Source of the DNA: Acinetobacter courvalinii
Lineage (GTDB): Bacteria > Pseudomonadota > Gammaproteobacteria > Pseudomonadales > Moraxellaceae
Length of the DNA: 64,000 nt
Reading direction: 5' to 3'
Assembly (NCBI RefSeq): GCF_014635545.1
Contig: NZ_BMDA01000001.1
Location: 2,000,739-2,064,738 of the forward strand
Position 1 is the stretch's first letter; each line of letters opens with the position of its first letter. Positions 25,415-34,728 of the stretch are shown here, piece by piece. The notes under the pieces are model-generated. The model ran no database searches. It worked only from the letters and a program-made list of their open reading frames with translations, and was not told the DNA's origin. Position numbers and translations under genes: made by a program.

Positions 25415-26587
25415 TTAGAAGCTATAAATCAACATGAGATTTAAGAGTTTGTTCCATTTCCCATCATCGCCTGCTGCAAGAGAGCTACCATTACCGCCAA
25501 CAAACGGATCGTTTTTACTCATCACATATTCGGTATAGAGCGAAATATTTTTATAGTCCCATGCCACCCCCACAATATTTCTCTGTGAGTCATCAAATCC
25601 TTTTTCTTTCTTATTAAAACCACTAAAAACAACATACGGCGTAACATTCAGCGAATCACGTACATTTTTAAATACGTAACTTGTATCGACTGTGTAGAAA
25701 TAGCCCTTATTCGCAATGTCGTATTCGCCATCAAAAGAACCGAAATTTGAGCTATCTGGACTTAAAGCATCCTTATTGCTAATTGATTGTCTTCCACCAG
25801 TGACGACAATATTTAAATTTTTATAATTAATACGATTAAATAGAGCCCATGTATTTCTTGAACCATCAGCTGAGGTTTTCTTATTTTCAATCTCTGAGTA
25901 CCAGTAACTGCCTCCTACTGATACTTTCAAATCATCTGTACTTAAAAATTTAAGATCTTGATCTACACGTGCCATCCACATGTTTTTTTCATTTAGGTTG
26001 GTTTTGAGTGGATCAGATGAGGTGACAACATTAGCCGTATAACGCGCTGAGTCTTTACTAGTCCCGTGATAGTTACCACCATCAGTTGCGAAATAAGCCA
26101 AATCCACTTTAGTCGCAGACGGTAATTCAAAGTGATAATTCGCTCCTAAATTGGAAGCATCCTGTAAGCCCATGGTGTTATTAATACCAGCATAAAAGCT
26201 AGTATCCCAAAAACGACCTGGTCCAAATGGAATCGGTTGTACCCCCACAGTGATATTATCCGTTGAGTTTAAGTGGTATCCCGCATATCCATATACCAAA
26301 GTTGAAAAGTCGCAAAATGTATCGTATTGATAGCAGCGATATTCGACTTTTCCGAACCAGTCTGGTGACTCATATCCTAGTCTTAAAATAGCTGCATCAA
26401 ATTTTATTTTCTGGTCTGAGGCAGACTCACCGTAATCCTTATTTTGATAATTTCCACGTAAAGCACCTGAAATTGTTAAAGCGCCCGTATCACTTTTAGG
26501 ATCGCCAAAAGTTACTCCGGCAAAAGCAGGTAATACCATTCCAACTGAAATTAACCCAAATCCAAGTGTTAAATAGACTTTGCTCAT
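25415..26587 (-). CDS. Outer-membrane porin
   Basis: 390 residues. Signal peptide with likely cleavage after PAFA (about residue 23). The rest alternates short polar turns with amphipathic strands and ends in phenylalanine (LNLMLIYSF), the Omp85 recognition end. Two cysteines (YRCYQYDTFCDF) may form a loop disulfide. It looks like a substrate-specific porin related to the phosphate/carbohydrate-selective group rather than OprD. Next to the catabolic operon, it could admit the island's substrate. Confidence 0.75.
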   Translation of the reverse strand: MSKVYLTLGFGLISVGMVLPAFAGVTFGDPKSDTGALTISGALRGNYQNKDYGESASDQKIKFDAAILRLGYESPDWFGKVEYRCYQYDTFCDFSTLVYGYAGYHLNSTDNITVGVQPIPFGPGRFWDTSFYAGINNTMGLQDASNLGANYHFELPSATKVDLAYFATDGGNYHGTSKDSARYTANVVTSSDPLKTNLNEKNMWMARVDQDLKFLSTDDLKVSVGGSYWYSEIENKKTSADGSRNTWALFNRINYKNLNIVVTGGRQSISNKDALSPDSSNFGSFDGEYDIANKGYFYTVDTSYVFKNVRDSLNVTPYVVFSGFNKKEKGFDDSQRNIVGVAWDYKNISLYTEYVMSKNDPFVGGNGSSLAAGDDGKWNKLLNLMLIYSF

Positions 26588-26666
26588 TTACAAATCCTTG
26601 TTTAAATGAAGATTTGCAGAAAACCTTTCCTGTCCTCTGCTTATTTTTTCAGACAATACTTCCCTA

Positions 26667-26685
26667 TTCAGGAGAAGCTCCTGAA
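26667..26685. promoter_or_regulatory. 19-bp perfect palindrome upstream of the porin gene
   Basis: TTCAGGAG-AAG-CTCCTGAA, 80 bp before the porin start. Could be an operator or a hairpin in the leader RNA. Confidence 0.4.
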
Positions 26686-26745
26686 ATTTAAAATTTTCGT
26701 TAATTTGTATTAGCCCAAATTTAGAGCTAAGTTCTCATAAGAATA

Positions 26746-26788
26746 AAACGACCCACATTATTTCTTTCCTGAACAATATGGGTCGTTT
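26746..26788 (-). terminator. Terminator of the Rieske/cupin operon
   Basis: AAACGACCCA pairs with TGGGTCGTTT (10 bp); read leftwards it runs into TTTTATTC. It follows the cupin stop by 4 bp. Confidence 0.75.
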
Positions 26789-26791
26789 CTG

Positions 26792-27148
26792 TTATGCAAT
26801 CCCGTGTATTTCTTTCCAATTACCAGGGTGTACTACATAACCAAACAATGCATGGCCACCATAAATTAAGTCAGTTCCCTCAGGAATCCATAACATTTGT
26901 CCAGGGCGAACCTCATATTTTTGACCATTTGCGGTGAGTTCAAAACAGCCTTCAATTACAAAAATGACTTCGTCATAAAGTAATTTCCAGCTAACTTCAG
27001 CCCCTTCCCAGCGTGCAAATCCGATTCCCATATTCGGTGAAACATCTGCACCTAACGCTCTAGCAACATATGCCATCCCATCAGGAGTTTCACCGCGTAG
27101 GTTGAAAATCAATTGTTTACTATCAACTAAACGAACTTCACTCATCAT
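26792..27148 (-). CDS. EutQ-like cupin protein
   Basis: 118 residues forming one cupin barrel: EVIFVIEGCFELTANG for the first cupin motif and RPGQMLWIPEGTDLIYG for the second. The histidine pair of metal-binding cupins is absent in the first motif, as in EutQ, so it may not bind iron in the usual way. The shortest of the known cupin DMSP lyases are of similar size, but their metal residues are not seen here. Last gene of the leftward operon, 8 bp after the flavoprotein gene; AAGG stands before the start. Role unknown, perhaps binding a pathway intermediate. Confidence 0.72.
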   Translation of the reverse strand: MMSEVRLVDSKQLIFNLRGETPDGMAYVARALGADVSPNMGIGFARWEGAEVSWKLLYDEVIFVIEGCFELTANGQKYEVRPGQMLWIPEGTDLIYGGHALFGYVVHPGNWKEIHGIA

Positions 27149-27156
27149 CTTTTACC

Positions 27157-28473
27157 TTACAATTCACTACGACTACGCCACTTTTCAAATCGAATACGAG
27201 TCTTTACTCCAAGACCTAAAAATGGTTCAGGTGGATTTAAACTTGGCATACCCGTCACAAATTGGATATCACTTAGCGCTTGAGAGTCTGCACCTACAAC
27301 CAAATCAGCTAAAAGTGTGCCTGAAATTGTTCCCCAAGCTGCTCCAACACCATTGTCACAAGCACTGGCATAAACACCATCTTCTAATTCACCAAAGAAA
27401 TTCGTGAAGTTTCGAGAAATCGCGTAAACACCGCCCCATGTATGCGTAAATGGCACATCAGCTAACTCTGGATAACGTGCTAAAAAGGCTTTACGATGAT
27501 CAGCCTGTATCCATTGACGATTATCATCATTCACATTGGCGCCGTATTTCGGCACATGCTTATAAGTGTTGCGGATTAAAATACGACGATCTGCTGTCAT
27601 ACGTAATGTGGTTCCAGCATGATCTGCTGGCGTTAGTCCCCAATCTAACTCACCAAGATAAATATTCATTTCTTGGTCTGTCAGAGGGCGTGTCCAACTC
27701 GCAAAGGTCATGACGGGTAATAGGCGATTTTTCAAATATCCAAATTCACGCGTGAAAATACTTGTTGCTAGAAGTACCTTAGGCGTAGTGATCAGGCCAT
27801 GATCACCTTCTAAGACCCATTGATTATTATTTCTTTTCAAATCACGGATTGGTGATTGCTCTAATAATTCAACATTAGCTGGTAGATTATCTCCCATACC
27901 TCTTACTAACGCAGCTGGTTGCATTAAGTAAGAACCAGGGGTAAAAATTGCACGACTATAAAAATCTGTCCCTAATACTTTTTTCAGCTCGGCCTTTTCA
28001 ACCCAACGATAGGGTTCACCTAAATCTTTCATCAAATGTTCAAAATGATTGAGATGAGCTTCACCTCTTTCACCCACCGCACCTTGATATTTACCTGCTG
28101 CCGACCACTGACAATCAATATTATGGCGCTCGACTAAACCTTGTAATTGTGCAATTGCAGATCGGTTTAGACTTAACAGCTTTTGTTTATGCGAAGGATC
28201 TGGATGTGATAAAGCAAATTTATGCGGTAAATCAATTACAAACCCTGAGTTACGCCCTGAAGCGCCTTCAGCTACACGTTGTGCATCCACTAAAATAATA
28301 CGGGCGTTCGGTTTGAGTTCAGCTAATCGTCGAGCTGCTGCTAATCCTGCAAAGCCTGCTCCGATAATGGCATAGTCAGCTTTTTGTGGACCTATTAACT
28401 TTTTAGCAGGACCTGCTGGAGGCAATGCCGCATACCAACCACAGGTACTATCATCATTTGGTAAAGCAATCAT
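27157..28473 (-). CDS. FAD-dependent oxidoreductase, amine/D-amino-acid oxidase (DAO) type
   Basis: 438 residues. FAD-binding motif DYAIIGAGFAGLAAARRLAE near residue 33, then VAEGASGRNSGF, typical of PuuB-like gamma-glutamylputrescine oxidase and other DAO members; the C-terminal part has ACDNGVGAAWGTISG. It should oxidise a secondary or primary amine to an imine. In the operon it follows the Rieske protein, aldehyde dehydrogenase and reductase, so a demethylated amine product is a plausible substrate. Spacing to its neighbours is 17 bp upstream and 8 bp downstream. Confidence 0.82.
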   Translation of the reverse strand: MIALPNDDSTCGWYAALPPAGPAKKLIGPQKADYAIIGAGFAGLAAARRLAELKPNARIILVDAQRVAEGASGRNSGFVIDLPHKFALSHPDPSHKQKLLSLNRSAIAQLQGLVERHNIDCQWSAAGKYQGAVGERGEAHLNHFEHLMKDLGEPYRWVEKAELKKVLGTDFYSRAIFTPGSYLMQPAALVRGMGDNLPANVELLEQSPIRDLKRNNNQWVLEGDHGLITTPKVLLATSIFTREFGYLKNRLLPVMTFASWTRPLTDQEMNIYLGELDWGLTPADHAGTTLRMTADRRILIRNTYKHVPKYGANVNDDNRQWIQADHRKAFLARYPELADVPFTHTWGGVYAISRNFTNFFGELEDGVYASACDNGVGAAWGTISGTLLADLVVGADSQALSDIQFVTGMPSLNPPEPFLGLGVKTRIRFEKWRSRSEL

Positions 28474-28490
28474 GTTGTTATTCCCTTAAC

Positions 28491-29846
28491 TTAAACTGTG
28501 GATGGACACGAATTTAGTTTCTCAAGCCACTCACTACGATGGTGCTGTAATTGGCGACCGAGTAAGGCAAAGCCTGTTAATTTGCCTTGTTCATTGTAGA
28601 AACCAGCAGCTAACTCGCCGTCATGTTGTTCCACTTTCCACTCACCTGTTCCCGTTGCTGGCAAAACAGAAAGCGGCAAAATTGGTGTTTTTACTAAAAC
28701 AGGTGTTGATTTCAAATCTGCAGCAGTGGACTGACCCAAAAGGTTATTCACCAAAGCTGGTAATGCTTGAGTGATAGGATTGATATAAGGTGCCCACTGA
28801 CCATTCACTTCCGCACAGTCCCCTAAAGCAAAAATTGCAGGATCGCTACTGCGGTGATCTAATCCCGTACAGATTCCGCGTGCTGTTTCTAGACCAGCGG
28901 CTTGAGCAAGTGCAATATTTGGTCTTAAACCGACTGCACTTAATACCAAGTCAGTTTCAACGGATTGTCCATCTTGGAGAGTTAATTGGTAACGACCCTT
29001 AGCTGATTGAATAGAACGGATACTATTTTGTAATTTCCACTCTACGCCTAACTCACTTAGCGCATTTTGTAGCGCATGGCCTAAAGGTTCTGGAATAAGA
29101 CGTTCCATCGCCCATTTACCTAGCCCAACAACGGTAACTTTGACGCCATGAGCAGCTAAATCATTAGCGAACTCACAACCAATGAGACCATCCCCAAGAA
29201 TGGTGACATGTTGTTTATCTGATAATTGCTGACGAAAACGACGATAATCCGCTAGATCATTTACGCTTAATGTTGCTATAGAATCACCATCAATTGGAAT
29301 GACAACTGGTGTTGCCCCAGTAGCAAGTACGAGTCTGCCGTAAGGATAATCTCCAATTGTGGTTTGAACCTTCTTATTGGCACGGTCAATATGAGTCACT
29401 TTTGTATGTGGATAAACACGAATGTTTAAGCGTTGTTCCCAATTAAGAGCGGTCTCACGGACTAAACTATCGCCGTCTTTACCTAATGCTAAAGCATTAG
29501 ATAAAGCTGGTTTGCTATATAAGGCACCATCATCAGCAGTAAATACAGTAATAGACAAGTCCGGAGATTGTGCACGTAAAGTTGAAGCCACTTGATAGCC
29601 GGCATGACCGCTACCAATAATCACAACGGGTTCAATCACTGCAGCTGCTGCCACTTGAGGAATTTCGTCCTCTTCAACATCTGTGATATCGAGCATTTCA
29701 AAATCAGCTTTACCCACTTGACACTCTGGACACATCCAATCATCAGGGATATCTTCCCATTTTGTACCAGGTGCTATCCCATCATCAGGCCAGCCTTTAG
29801 CTTCATCATAGATCCAGCCACAGACAATACATAACCACTTTCTCAT
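28491..29846 (-). CDS. Rubredoxin-fused FAD/NAD(P)H reductase
   Basis: 451 residues in two parts. Residues 1-55 are a complete rubredoxin (CIVCGWIY and CPECQVG, four cysteines). From residue 70 a pyridine-nucleotide disulfide-type reductase follows: [16 protein letters not shown] (FAD), [18 protein letters not shown] (NAD(P)H) and [13 protein letters not shown]. It resembles rubredoxin reductase of alkane hydroxylase systems with its rubredoxin attached. Here it lies in one operon with a Rieske monooxygenase and no other reductase, so it is the probable electron source of that enzyme. Such a donor for a Rieske enzyme is uncommon. Confidence 0.88.
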   Translation of the reverse strand: MRKWLCIVCGWIYDEAKGWPDDGIAPGTKWEDIPDDWMCPECQVGKADFEMLDITDVEEDEIPQVAAAAVIEPVVIIGSGHAGYQVASTLRAQSPDLSITVFTADDGALYSKPALSNALALGKDGDSLVRETALNWEQRLNIRVYPHTKVTHIDRANKKVQTTIGDYPYGRLVLATGATPVVIPIDGDSIATLSVNDLADYRRFRQQLSDKQHVTILGDGLIGCEFANDLAAHGVKVTVVGLGKWAMERLIPEPLGHALQNALSELGVEWKLQNSIRSIQSAKGRYQLTLQDGQSVETDLVLSAVGLRPNIALAQAAGLETARGICTGLDHRSSDPAIFALGDCAEVNGQWAPYINPITQALPALVNNLLGQSTAADLKSTPVLVKTPILPLSVLPATGTGEWKVEQHDGELAAGFYNEQGKLTGFALLGRQLQHHRSEWLEKLNSCPSTV

Positions 29847-29873
29847 CTTGTCTATTTCCTTATTTCTTACAAA

Positions 29874-31304
29874 TTACACGCTATGTTTCAAACGGATACC
29901 GATATTGCGAGTTTGAACATAACTGTAGATGGCTTCCTGCCCTTTTTCGCGACCAAAACCAGATAGGCCCACACCACCAAACGGTGTTTCAATACCACCC
30001 GCAAACCATTCGTTAATAAAGACTTGACCTGCGATAAGACGATTTGCTACTCGAAGTGTTTGATTCAGATTTTCACCAAATACCCCCGCAACAAGTCCAA
30101 AGTCAGTACCATTTGCGATTGCAACAGCTTGGTCTTCATCATCGAATGGCATGATCACCATGACAGGGCCAAACACTTCTTCTTGAGCAATCGACATATC
30201 AGCTGATGCTTCAATAATTGTTGGCAGTACGAAGTAGCCTTCTAGATCGGCAGCTTTACCGCCGGTTAGAACTTTTGCACCTTCTTCACGCGCCTTATCA
30301 ATCATGGCAAGAATCTGTTGTTGCTGATCTTTAGAGACAACTGGGGTGAGTTCTGCATTACTTTCGCCAATACCTACAGTGAGGCTCTCTGCAAGATTAA
30401 CGACTGCTGCTTTGACTTCGTCATAACGACTACGGTGTACTAATAACCGAGACATTGCTGAGCAGACTTGCCCTGAGTTATAAAAAATTCCGACTTTAAC
30501 GCTACGTAGTAGTTGCTCAAGGTCAACATCAGCAAAAGCAATTGCTGCTGACTTACCGCCTAACTCCATCACTGAAGGTGTCGCCCGTTCAGCCGCATCT
30601 TTTAAGATGCGTTGACCTGTAGGTACTGAGCCAGTAAATACAATCTGGTTCGTATCTTGATGTTTAACCAGATGGGTACCAACTTCTGACCCTTTACCAC
30701 ACAGTAGGTTCACTGCACCTTGTGGAAAACCAGCTTTCTCAATTGCTTTAATGAGTAAAACCATTCCTAAAGGAGAAACTTCAGGAGACTTGATTACGAC
30801 CGCATTGCCGGCTGCTAAAGCAGGTGCTAACGAGCGTGCACAGATCGAAACAGGAAAGTTCCAAGGTACGATTTGAACTGATACACCCATTGGAATATAT
30901 GAGGTGAAATCGATATAATCTTTACCTAAAGGTACTGAGATTCCTTCAATTTTATCTGCCATACCCGCGTAATATTCAAAATAGCGAGCAGCCTCATCAA
31001 ATTCTTCACGTGCCGTATCGACATTTTTACCGTTTTCACGGCAAAGAATTAATGCGCCTTCGTCAGCAATTTCACGGATCGCTTGTGCAGCTTTTAACAT
31101 CCACGTTGTACGTTGTGCAGGACGTACATCAGTTAATGCACCGCTATTCACACAACGTCGAGCTGCAGCCATTGCCGCATCGGCATCTTCAATACTTGCA
31201 CGAGCTACTGTTGCAAAAGTTTTATCAGTTGCTGGATTGATTACTTCCAATTGGCGAGAAGCATCTCGCCATTGGCCATCAACATAGTTGAGGTAATGTT
31301 GCAT
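29874..31304 (-). CDS. Aldehyde dehydrogenase
   Basis: 476 residues, full-length NAD(P)-dependent aldehyde dehydrogenase. Catalytic C281 (GQVCSAMSR), general base E247 (MELGGKSA), cofactor motifs PWNFPVSICARSLAPALAAG and FTGSVPTG. Closest in style to betaine-aldehyde and 4-aminobutyraldehyde dehydrogenases (FGREKGQEAIYSYVQTRNI near the end). Its ATG lies 1 bp beyond the Rieske stop. It would oxidise an aldehyde formed by the Rieske or amine-oxidase step. Confidence 0.9.
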   Translation of the reverse strand: MQHYLNYVDGQWRDASRQLEVINPATDKTFATVARASIEDADAAMAAARRCVNSGALTDVRPAQRTTWMLKAAQAIREIADEGALILCRENGKNVDTAREEFDEAARYFEYYAGMADKIEGISVPLGKDYIDFTSYIPMGVSVQIVPWNFPVSICARSLAPALAAGNAVVIKSPEVSPLGMVLLIKAIEKAGFPQGAVNLLCGKGSEVGTHLVKHQDTNQIVFTGSVPTGQRILKDAAERATPSVMELGGKSAAIAFADVDLEQLLRSVKVGIFYNSGQVCSAMSRLLVHRSRYDEVKAAVVNLAESLTVGIGESNAELTPVVSKDQQQQILAMIDKAREEGAKVLTGGKAADLEGYFVLPTIIEASADMSIAQEEVFGPVMVIMPFDDEDQAVAIANGTDFGLVAGVFGENLNQTLRVANRLIAGQVFINEWFAGGIETPFGGVGLSGFGREKGQEAIYSYVQTRNIGIRLKHSV

Positions 31305-31305
31305 A

Positions 31306-32496
31306 TTAAGCCTCCAATGCTTTTTTAGCTTGGGTTGCTAACCATTTTTGGAAGAAGTGTGTTGGTAAATCCATTTCAGGAGAGAAAACACCACCACCAA
31401 AACCTGGTGAATGACGACCTTTTTGCATGGTTTCGACCGCAAAGACATCTTCAGCAAATACAACTTTCCATGACTCTAAAGTTGCTTCACGACATGCATC
31501 ATATTTAGGATCTAATGATTCATCACCAACGTAATACAAGCGTAATTTTTCAATGGTTTGTTCTGGAGCAATTGGATCAATCATCATTGCAAATGCATGA
31601 TCAGCTTGAATACCTAACAATACGTTCGGAAAAACAGCAACATATTCAGCATGACGAAGTTGATCTTCTGGCCAGCTTGGGAATTTTGGTAAATGCGTAC
31701 CCGCTGTCGCTGACAAGTTATATTTATAACTACCCTGACCAGCAAAACGATCTTCGAACATGATGTTGTAATGATCTTCAAGTTTTGAATACGTATTTAA
31801 CGCTGGGTGTACCCAAGGTAAGTGATAAGCTTCACAATAATTTTCAACCGTAAGTTTCCAGTTACTTTTTACTGGTAACTCAAAAGTTGAACCTATTTTG
31901 CTACTGCGAATAAGCTCTAAATCGTTTTCGCCGAGGAAAGGTTTCCAACGTTCAACCAATGGACGGATATGGTCTTCAAATGTTGGGGCATCGCCAGAGA
32001 TGTTTACGAAAATCATATCCATCCAGATCGCTGAACGAAGTGCTTTTAAACCATGTTTTTCACATTTAAAGCGCTCATCTTTATGTTGATTAATACCGCC
32101 AACATGAGGAGTACCTTTTAAGTTACCGTTTAGGTCATAACTCCAAGAGTGATATTGACAACGAATCACACCTTCAATAGTGCCTTCTTGTTGCACCAAA
32201 ATCATACCGCGATGGCTACAAACATTATGAAAAACTTGGATTTCCCCTTCGCGGTTGCGCATCATGACCAGAGGCATGCCCATGAAATTAACAGGCTTTA
32301 CATAACTCTTTTTAGGTAAGTCAGAAGCAAAACCTACACATACCCAAGTTTTACTTAAGATATTATCTCGTTCAAAATTAAAATATTCGTTACTGGTATA
32401 TGCTAAATTAGGCATACCATTTGATTCAGTAATTGGATTTAAAACGTTGTCTACTTGCTGAACTGTAATTAGTTGCTGGCTTACTCGACTATTCAT
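31306..32496 (-). CDS. Rieske monooxygenase, betaine/choline-type
   Basis: 396 residues. Rieske ligands C93, H95 (CSHRG) and C113, H116 (CQYHSW). Catalytic iron site NYCEAYHLPWVHP with H225 and H230. The pattern around the iron is that of GbcA/stachydrine demethylase-type enzymes that hydroxylate N-methyl groups and release formaldehyde. No beta subunit gene is present, consistent with an alpha-only trimer. First gene of a five-gene leftward operon. A LysR-type box lies 137 bp upstream, and a hairpin (AACGCAG/CTGCGTT, 32522-32541) lies in its leader. Exact substrate unknown; a quaternary-ammonium zwitterion is the best guess. Confidence 0.82.
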   Translation of the reverse strand: MNSRVSQQLITVQQVDNVLNPITESNGMPNLAYTSNEYFNFERDNILSKTWVCVGFASDLPKKSYVKPVNFMGMPLVMMRNREGEIQVFHNVCSHRGMILVQQEGTIEGVIRCQYHSWSYDLNGNLKGTPHVGGINQHKDERFKCEKHGLKALRSAIWMDMIFVNISGDAPTFEDHIRPLVERWKPFLGENDLELIRSSKIGSTFELPVKSNWKLTVENYCEAYHLPWVHPALNTYSKLEDHYNIMFEDRFAGQGSYKYNLSATAGTHLPKFPSWPEDQLRHAEYVAVFPNVLLGIQADHAFAMMIDPIAPEQTIEKLRLYYVGDESLDPKYDACREATLESWKVVFAEDVFAVETMQKGRHSPGFGGGVFSPEMDLPTHFFQKWLATQAKKALEA

Positions 32497-32633
32497 CTGG
32501 CAATCTCCATTTATTTTGAATAACGCAGTGCTCCCTGCGTTGGCATTAACTATTCGTTAGCACCCAGTGCTGCTTAATTGAGATTGTGTAAAATGAGAAC
32601 AAAAGTGACAAACGACTTTTTAGCTAGGCAAGT

Positions 32634-32648
32634 ATGAGTTTTTGTAAT
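32634..32648. promoter_or_regulatory. LysR-type box in front of the Rieske operon
   Basis: ATGAGTTTTTGTAAT, 13 of 15 matches to the reverse complement of the box at 32686-32700, and holding T-N11-A. Confidence 0.4.
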
Positions 32649-32685
32649 GAATTCCAGATTCATCTTTCCATAAAAAAATGCACCC

Positions 32686-32758
32686 ATGAGAAAAACTCAT
32701 TAACCCCTGAGAATAAGTGGGTTGAGTAAACTCCATCCTCCTAACTACCCTGTATGAT
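32686..32758 (+). promoter_or_regulatory. LysR-type box and promoter of the first BCCT gene
   Basis: ATGAGAAAAACTCAT (32686-32700) is a 5-5-5 inverted repeat with T-N11-A. GGTTGAG follows at 32720-32726 and the -10 element TATGAT at 32753-32758. All three have the same spacing in the leader of the second BCCT gene (67 bp from box to -10, 33 bp from GGTTGAG to -10). Confidence 0.6.
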
Positions 32759-32813
32759 TTGCACATAACAGCTAATAGTTTTTAGCTAAATGCAACGCAA
32801 CAAAGGAGTAGTT

Positions 32814-34511
32814 ATGCGTACAACAACAGGAGTCCTGAAAGGACTTAATCCCACGGTTACGATTGCCTCTAAGCTATTACTATTTATTTTCATTGCATTC
32901 TGTATTTTTAAGGAAAAACAGGCTGGTGAGTACTTTCAACTCATCTCCAATGTTTTATTGCAGAATGCAAAATGGTATCTCTTATTGCTAGCTACAAGCC
33001 TATTAGTATTTCTTCTTTACTTATGTATGAGTCGCTTTGGGCAAATCAAATTAGGAAAGGATAACGAAAAGCCTGAATATAGTAATTTGGCTTGGATATG
33101 CATGCTTTTTTCCTGTGGCATGGGTATTGGACTGATGTTTTGGTCAGTAGCTGAACCAATTAGTCATTACGCGAGTAACCCTTTTACGCCAGGACTTTCA
33201 GATGAATCTGCCCGTATGGCAATGCAATTGACATTTTTTCATTGGGGATTACATCCTTGGGGATTATTTTGTTTAGTTGCAGTTGCGCTTGGTTACTTTT
33301 CCTACCGTAAAGATTTACCTTTCGCAATGCGCTCAATTTTATACCCTCTGATTGGTAAAAAAATATATGGGCCAATTGGAGATATAGTCGATACGTTAAC
33401 AATCGTCATTACTGCTTTTGGTATTTCACAATCTTTAAGTATGGGCATCTTGGAACTAAATACAGGCCTTAACCATACTTTTGGAATTAATATGGATGTG
33501 AAAATCCAATTAATCCTTGTTTTAGTACTTTGTGCATTAGCAACTATTTCTCTATTATCTGCCATCAGTAAAGGATTTAAATTTATTGCTGAAGGCAATA
33601 TGGTCCTTTCTTACCTTTTAGTATTTATCATTATCTTCATTGGTTCAACCCATTATATTTTAAATACATTTTTTGAAGGTATTGGTGACTATCTACAAAA
33701 CATTGTGGGTATGAGCCTATGGAGCGATGCGCAAAAAGATTCTGGTTGGCAGAACTCATGGACAGCTTATTATTGGCCTTGGTGGATGACTTGGGCACCA
33801 TTTGTAGGATTATTTATTGCTCGAATATCAAAAGGACGTACTATTCGGCAAGTTATCCTAGGTTCACTTGCAGCCCCAACCCTACTTACATTTCTTTGGA
33901 TAGCTGCATTTGGCGGAGCAGCCCTGAAAATAGAGAAATCTACCCACCAACCAACAACTTCCTCAATTGTAACGAATACCGCTACGACTGTATCAGTTGA
34001 TAAAGTTCCAGCTCATGAACTTACTATCACCGAGGCAACCAAACAAGATCCAGCACGAGCCGTATTCGTATTCTTTGATCATCTCACACCAAGCTCCGAT
34101 ACTAAAATTATTCTTAGCGCATTACTTTGCTTACTCTTAGCAATTCATGTCATTACCTTAGTAAACTCTGGAATATTAGTTCTTTGTTTCTTGGATTCTT
34201 ATGGAGCAACAGATCCTTCAATCGGAATTCGGCTGATCTGGAGTATTATCATTCCCTTAATTGGTGGAGGATTACTACTTGCTGGCGGGCTAACAGCCAT
34301 AAAAACAGCTTGTATCATTGCTGGTTTCCCTATCTCAATTCTGTTAGGAATTATGTGTTTTTCATTGATGAGAAGCCTACGAGAAGACCCTAAAGTACAG
34401 GAGCGTGAAATAATTTATATTCACGCCAACTCTCCTAACTCAGATAAGAGGTTAGTCGAAACACCTAGAAAAGAGACGAACGACTTAAACGATCAACTGA
34501 TTGTTGAGTAA
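32814..34511 (+). CDS. BCCT family transporter 1 (betaine/carnitine/choline type)
   Basis: 565 residues, about 12 membrane helices. BCCT marks are GMGIGLMFWSVAEPISHYAS and the tryptophan box WTAYYWPWWMTWAPFVG followed by FIARISKGRTIRQ. A soluble insert (about residues 375-415) breaks the C-terminal half. These carriers bring in quaternary-ammonium or sulfonium zwitterions with Na+ or H+. Start at 32814 with AAGGAG ahead; the ATG at 32790 lies inside the leader. Divergent from the Rieske operon, so it may supply that arm. Confidence 0.88.
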   Translation: MRTTTGVLKGLNPTVTIASKLLLFIFIAFCIFKEKQAGEYFQLISNVLLQNAKWYLLLLATSLLVFLLYLCMSRFGQIKLGKDNEKPEYSNLAWICMLFSCGMGIGLMFWSVAEPISHYASNPFTPGLSDESARMAMQLTFFHWGLHPWGLFCLVAVALGYFSYRKDLPFAMRSILYPLIGKKIYGPIGDIVDTLTIVITAFGISQSLSMGILELNTGLNHTFGINMDVKIQLILVLVLCALATISLLSAISKGFKFIAEGNMVLSYLLVFIIIFIGSTHYILNTFFEGIGDYLQNIVGMSLWSDAQKDSGWQNSWTAYYWPWWMTWAPFVGLFIARISKGRTIRQVILGSLAAPTLLTFLWIAAFGGAALKIEKSTHQPTTSSIVTNTATTVSVDKVPAHELTITEATKQDPARAVFVFFDHLTPSSDTKIILSALLCLLLAIHVITLVNSGILVLCFLDSYGATDPSIGIRLIWSIIIPLIGGGLLLAGGLTAIKTACIIAGFPISILLGIMCFSLMRSLREDPKVQEREIIYIHANSPNSDKRLVETPRKETNDLNDQLIVE

Positions 34512-34526
34512 TTAATTATGAGCTTC

Positions 34527-34560
34527 AATTGGCTAGAAGTTTTCACTTCTAGCCAATTTT
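34527..34560 (+). terminator. Terminator between the two BCCT genes
   Basis: AATTGGCTAGAAGT and ACTTCTAGCCAATT form a perfect 14-bp stem with loop TTTC, ending in TTTT. Confidence 0.85.
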
Positions 34561-34600
34561 AAAATGTGAATCTTTTCACATTATTTTTATATAGAGACCT

Positions 34601-34673
34601 ATGATAAAAACTCACTCAAGAGTGAAAATAAATCGGTTGAGCAAAATTAGCACTCCTCATTACTCTGTATTAT
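34601..34673 (+). promoter_or_regulatory. LysR-type box and promoter of the second BCCT gene
   Basis: ATGATAAAAACTCAC (34601-34615, T-N11-A), GGTTGAG (34635-34641) and -10 TATTAT (34668-34673), in the same spacing as in front of the first BCCT gene. An AGCTA/TAGCT mini-hairpin and GCAACGCA follow in both leaders. Confidence 0.6.
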
Positions 34674-34728
34674 CCGTATAAAAACAGCTAATGATTCTAG
34701 CTGTTTGCAACGCATCCAAGGAGGAGTT

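Noticed and set aside
26792-27148. Cupin as a DddQ/DddW/DddK-type DMSP lyase
   Set aside because: The histidine metal ligands of those enzymes are not present; the sequence fits EutQ-like cupins better.
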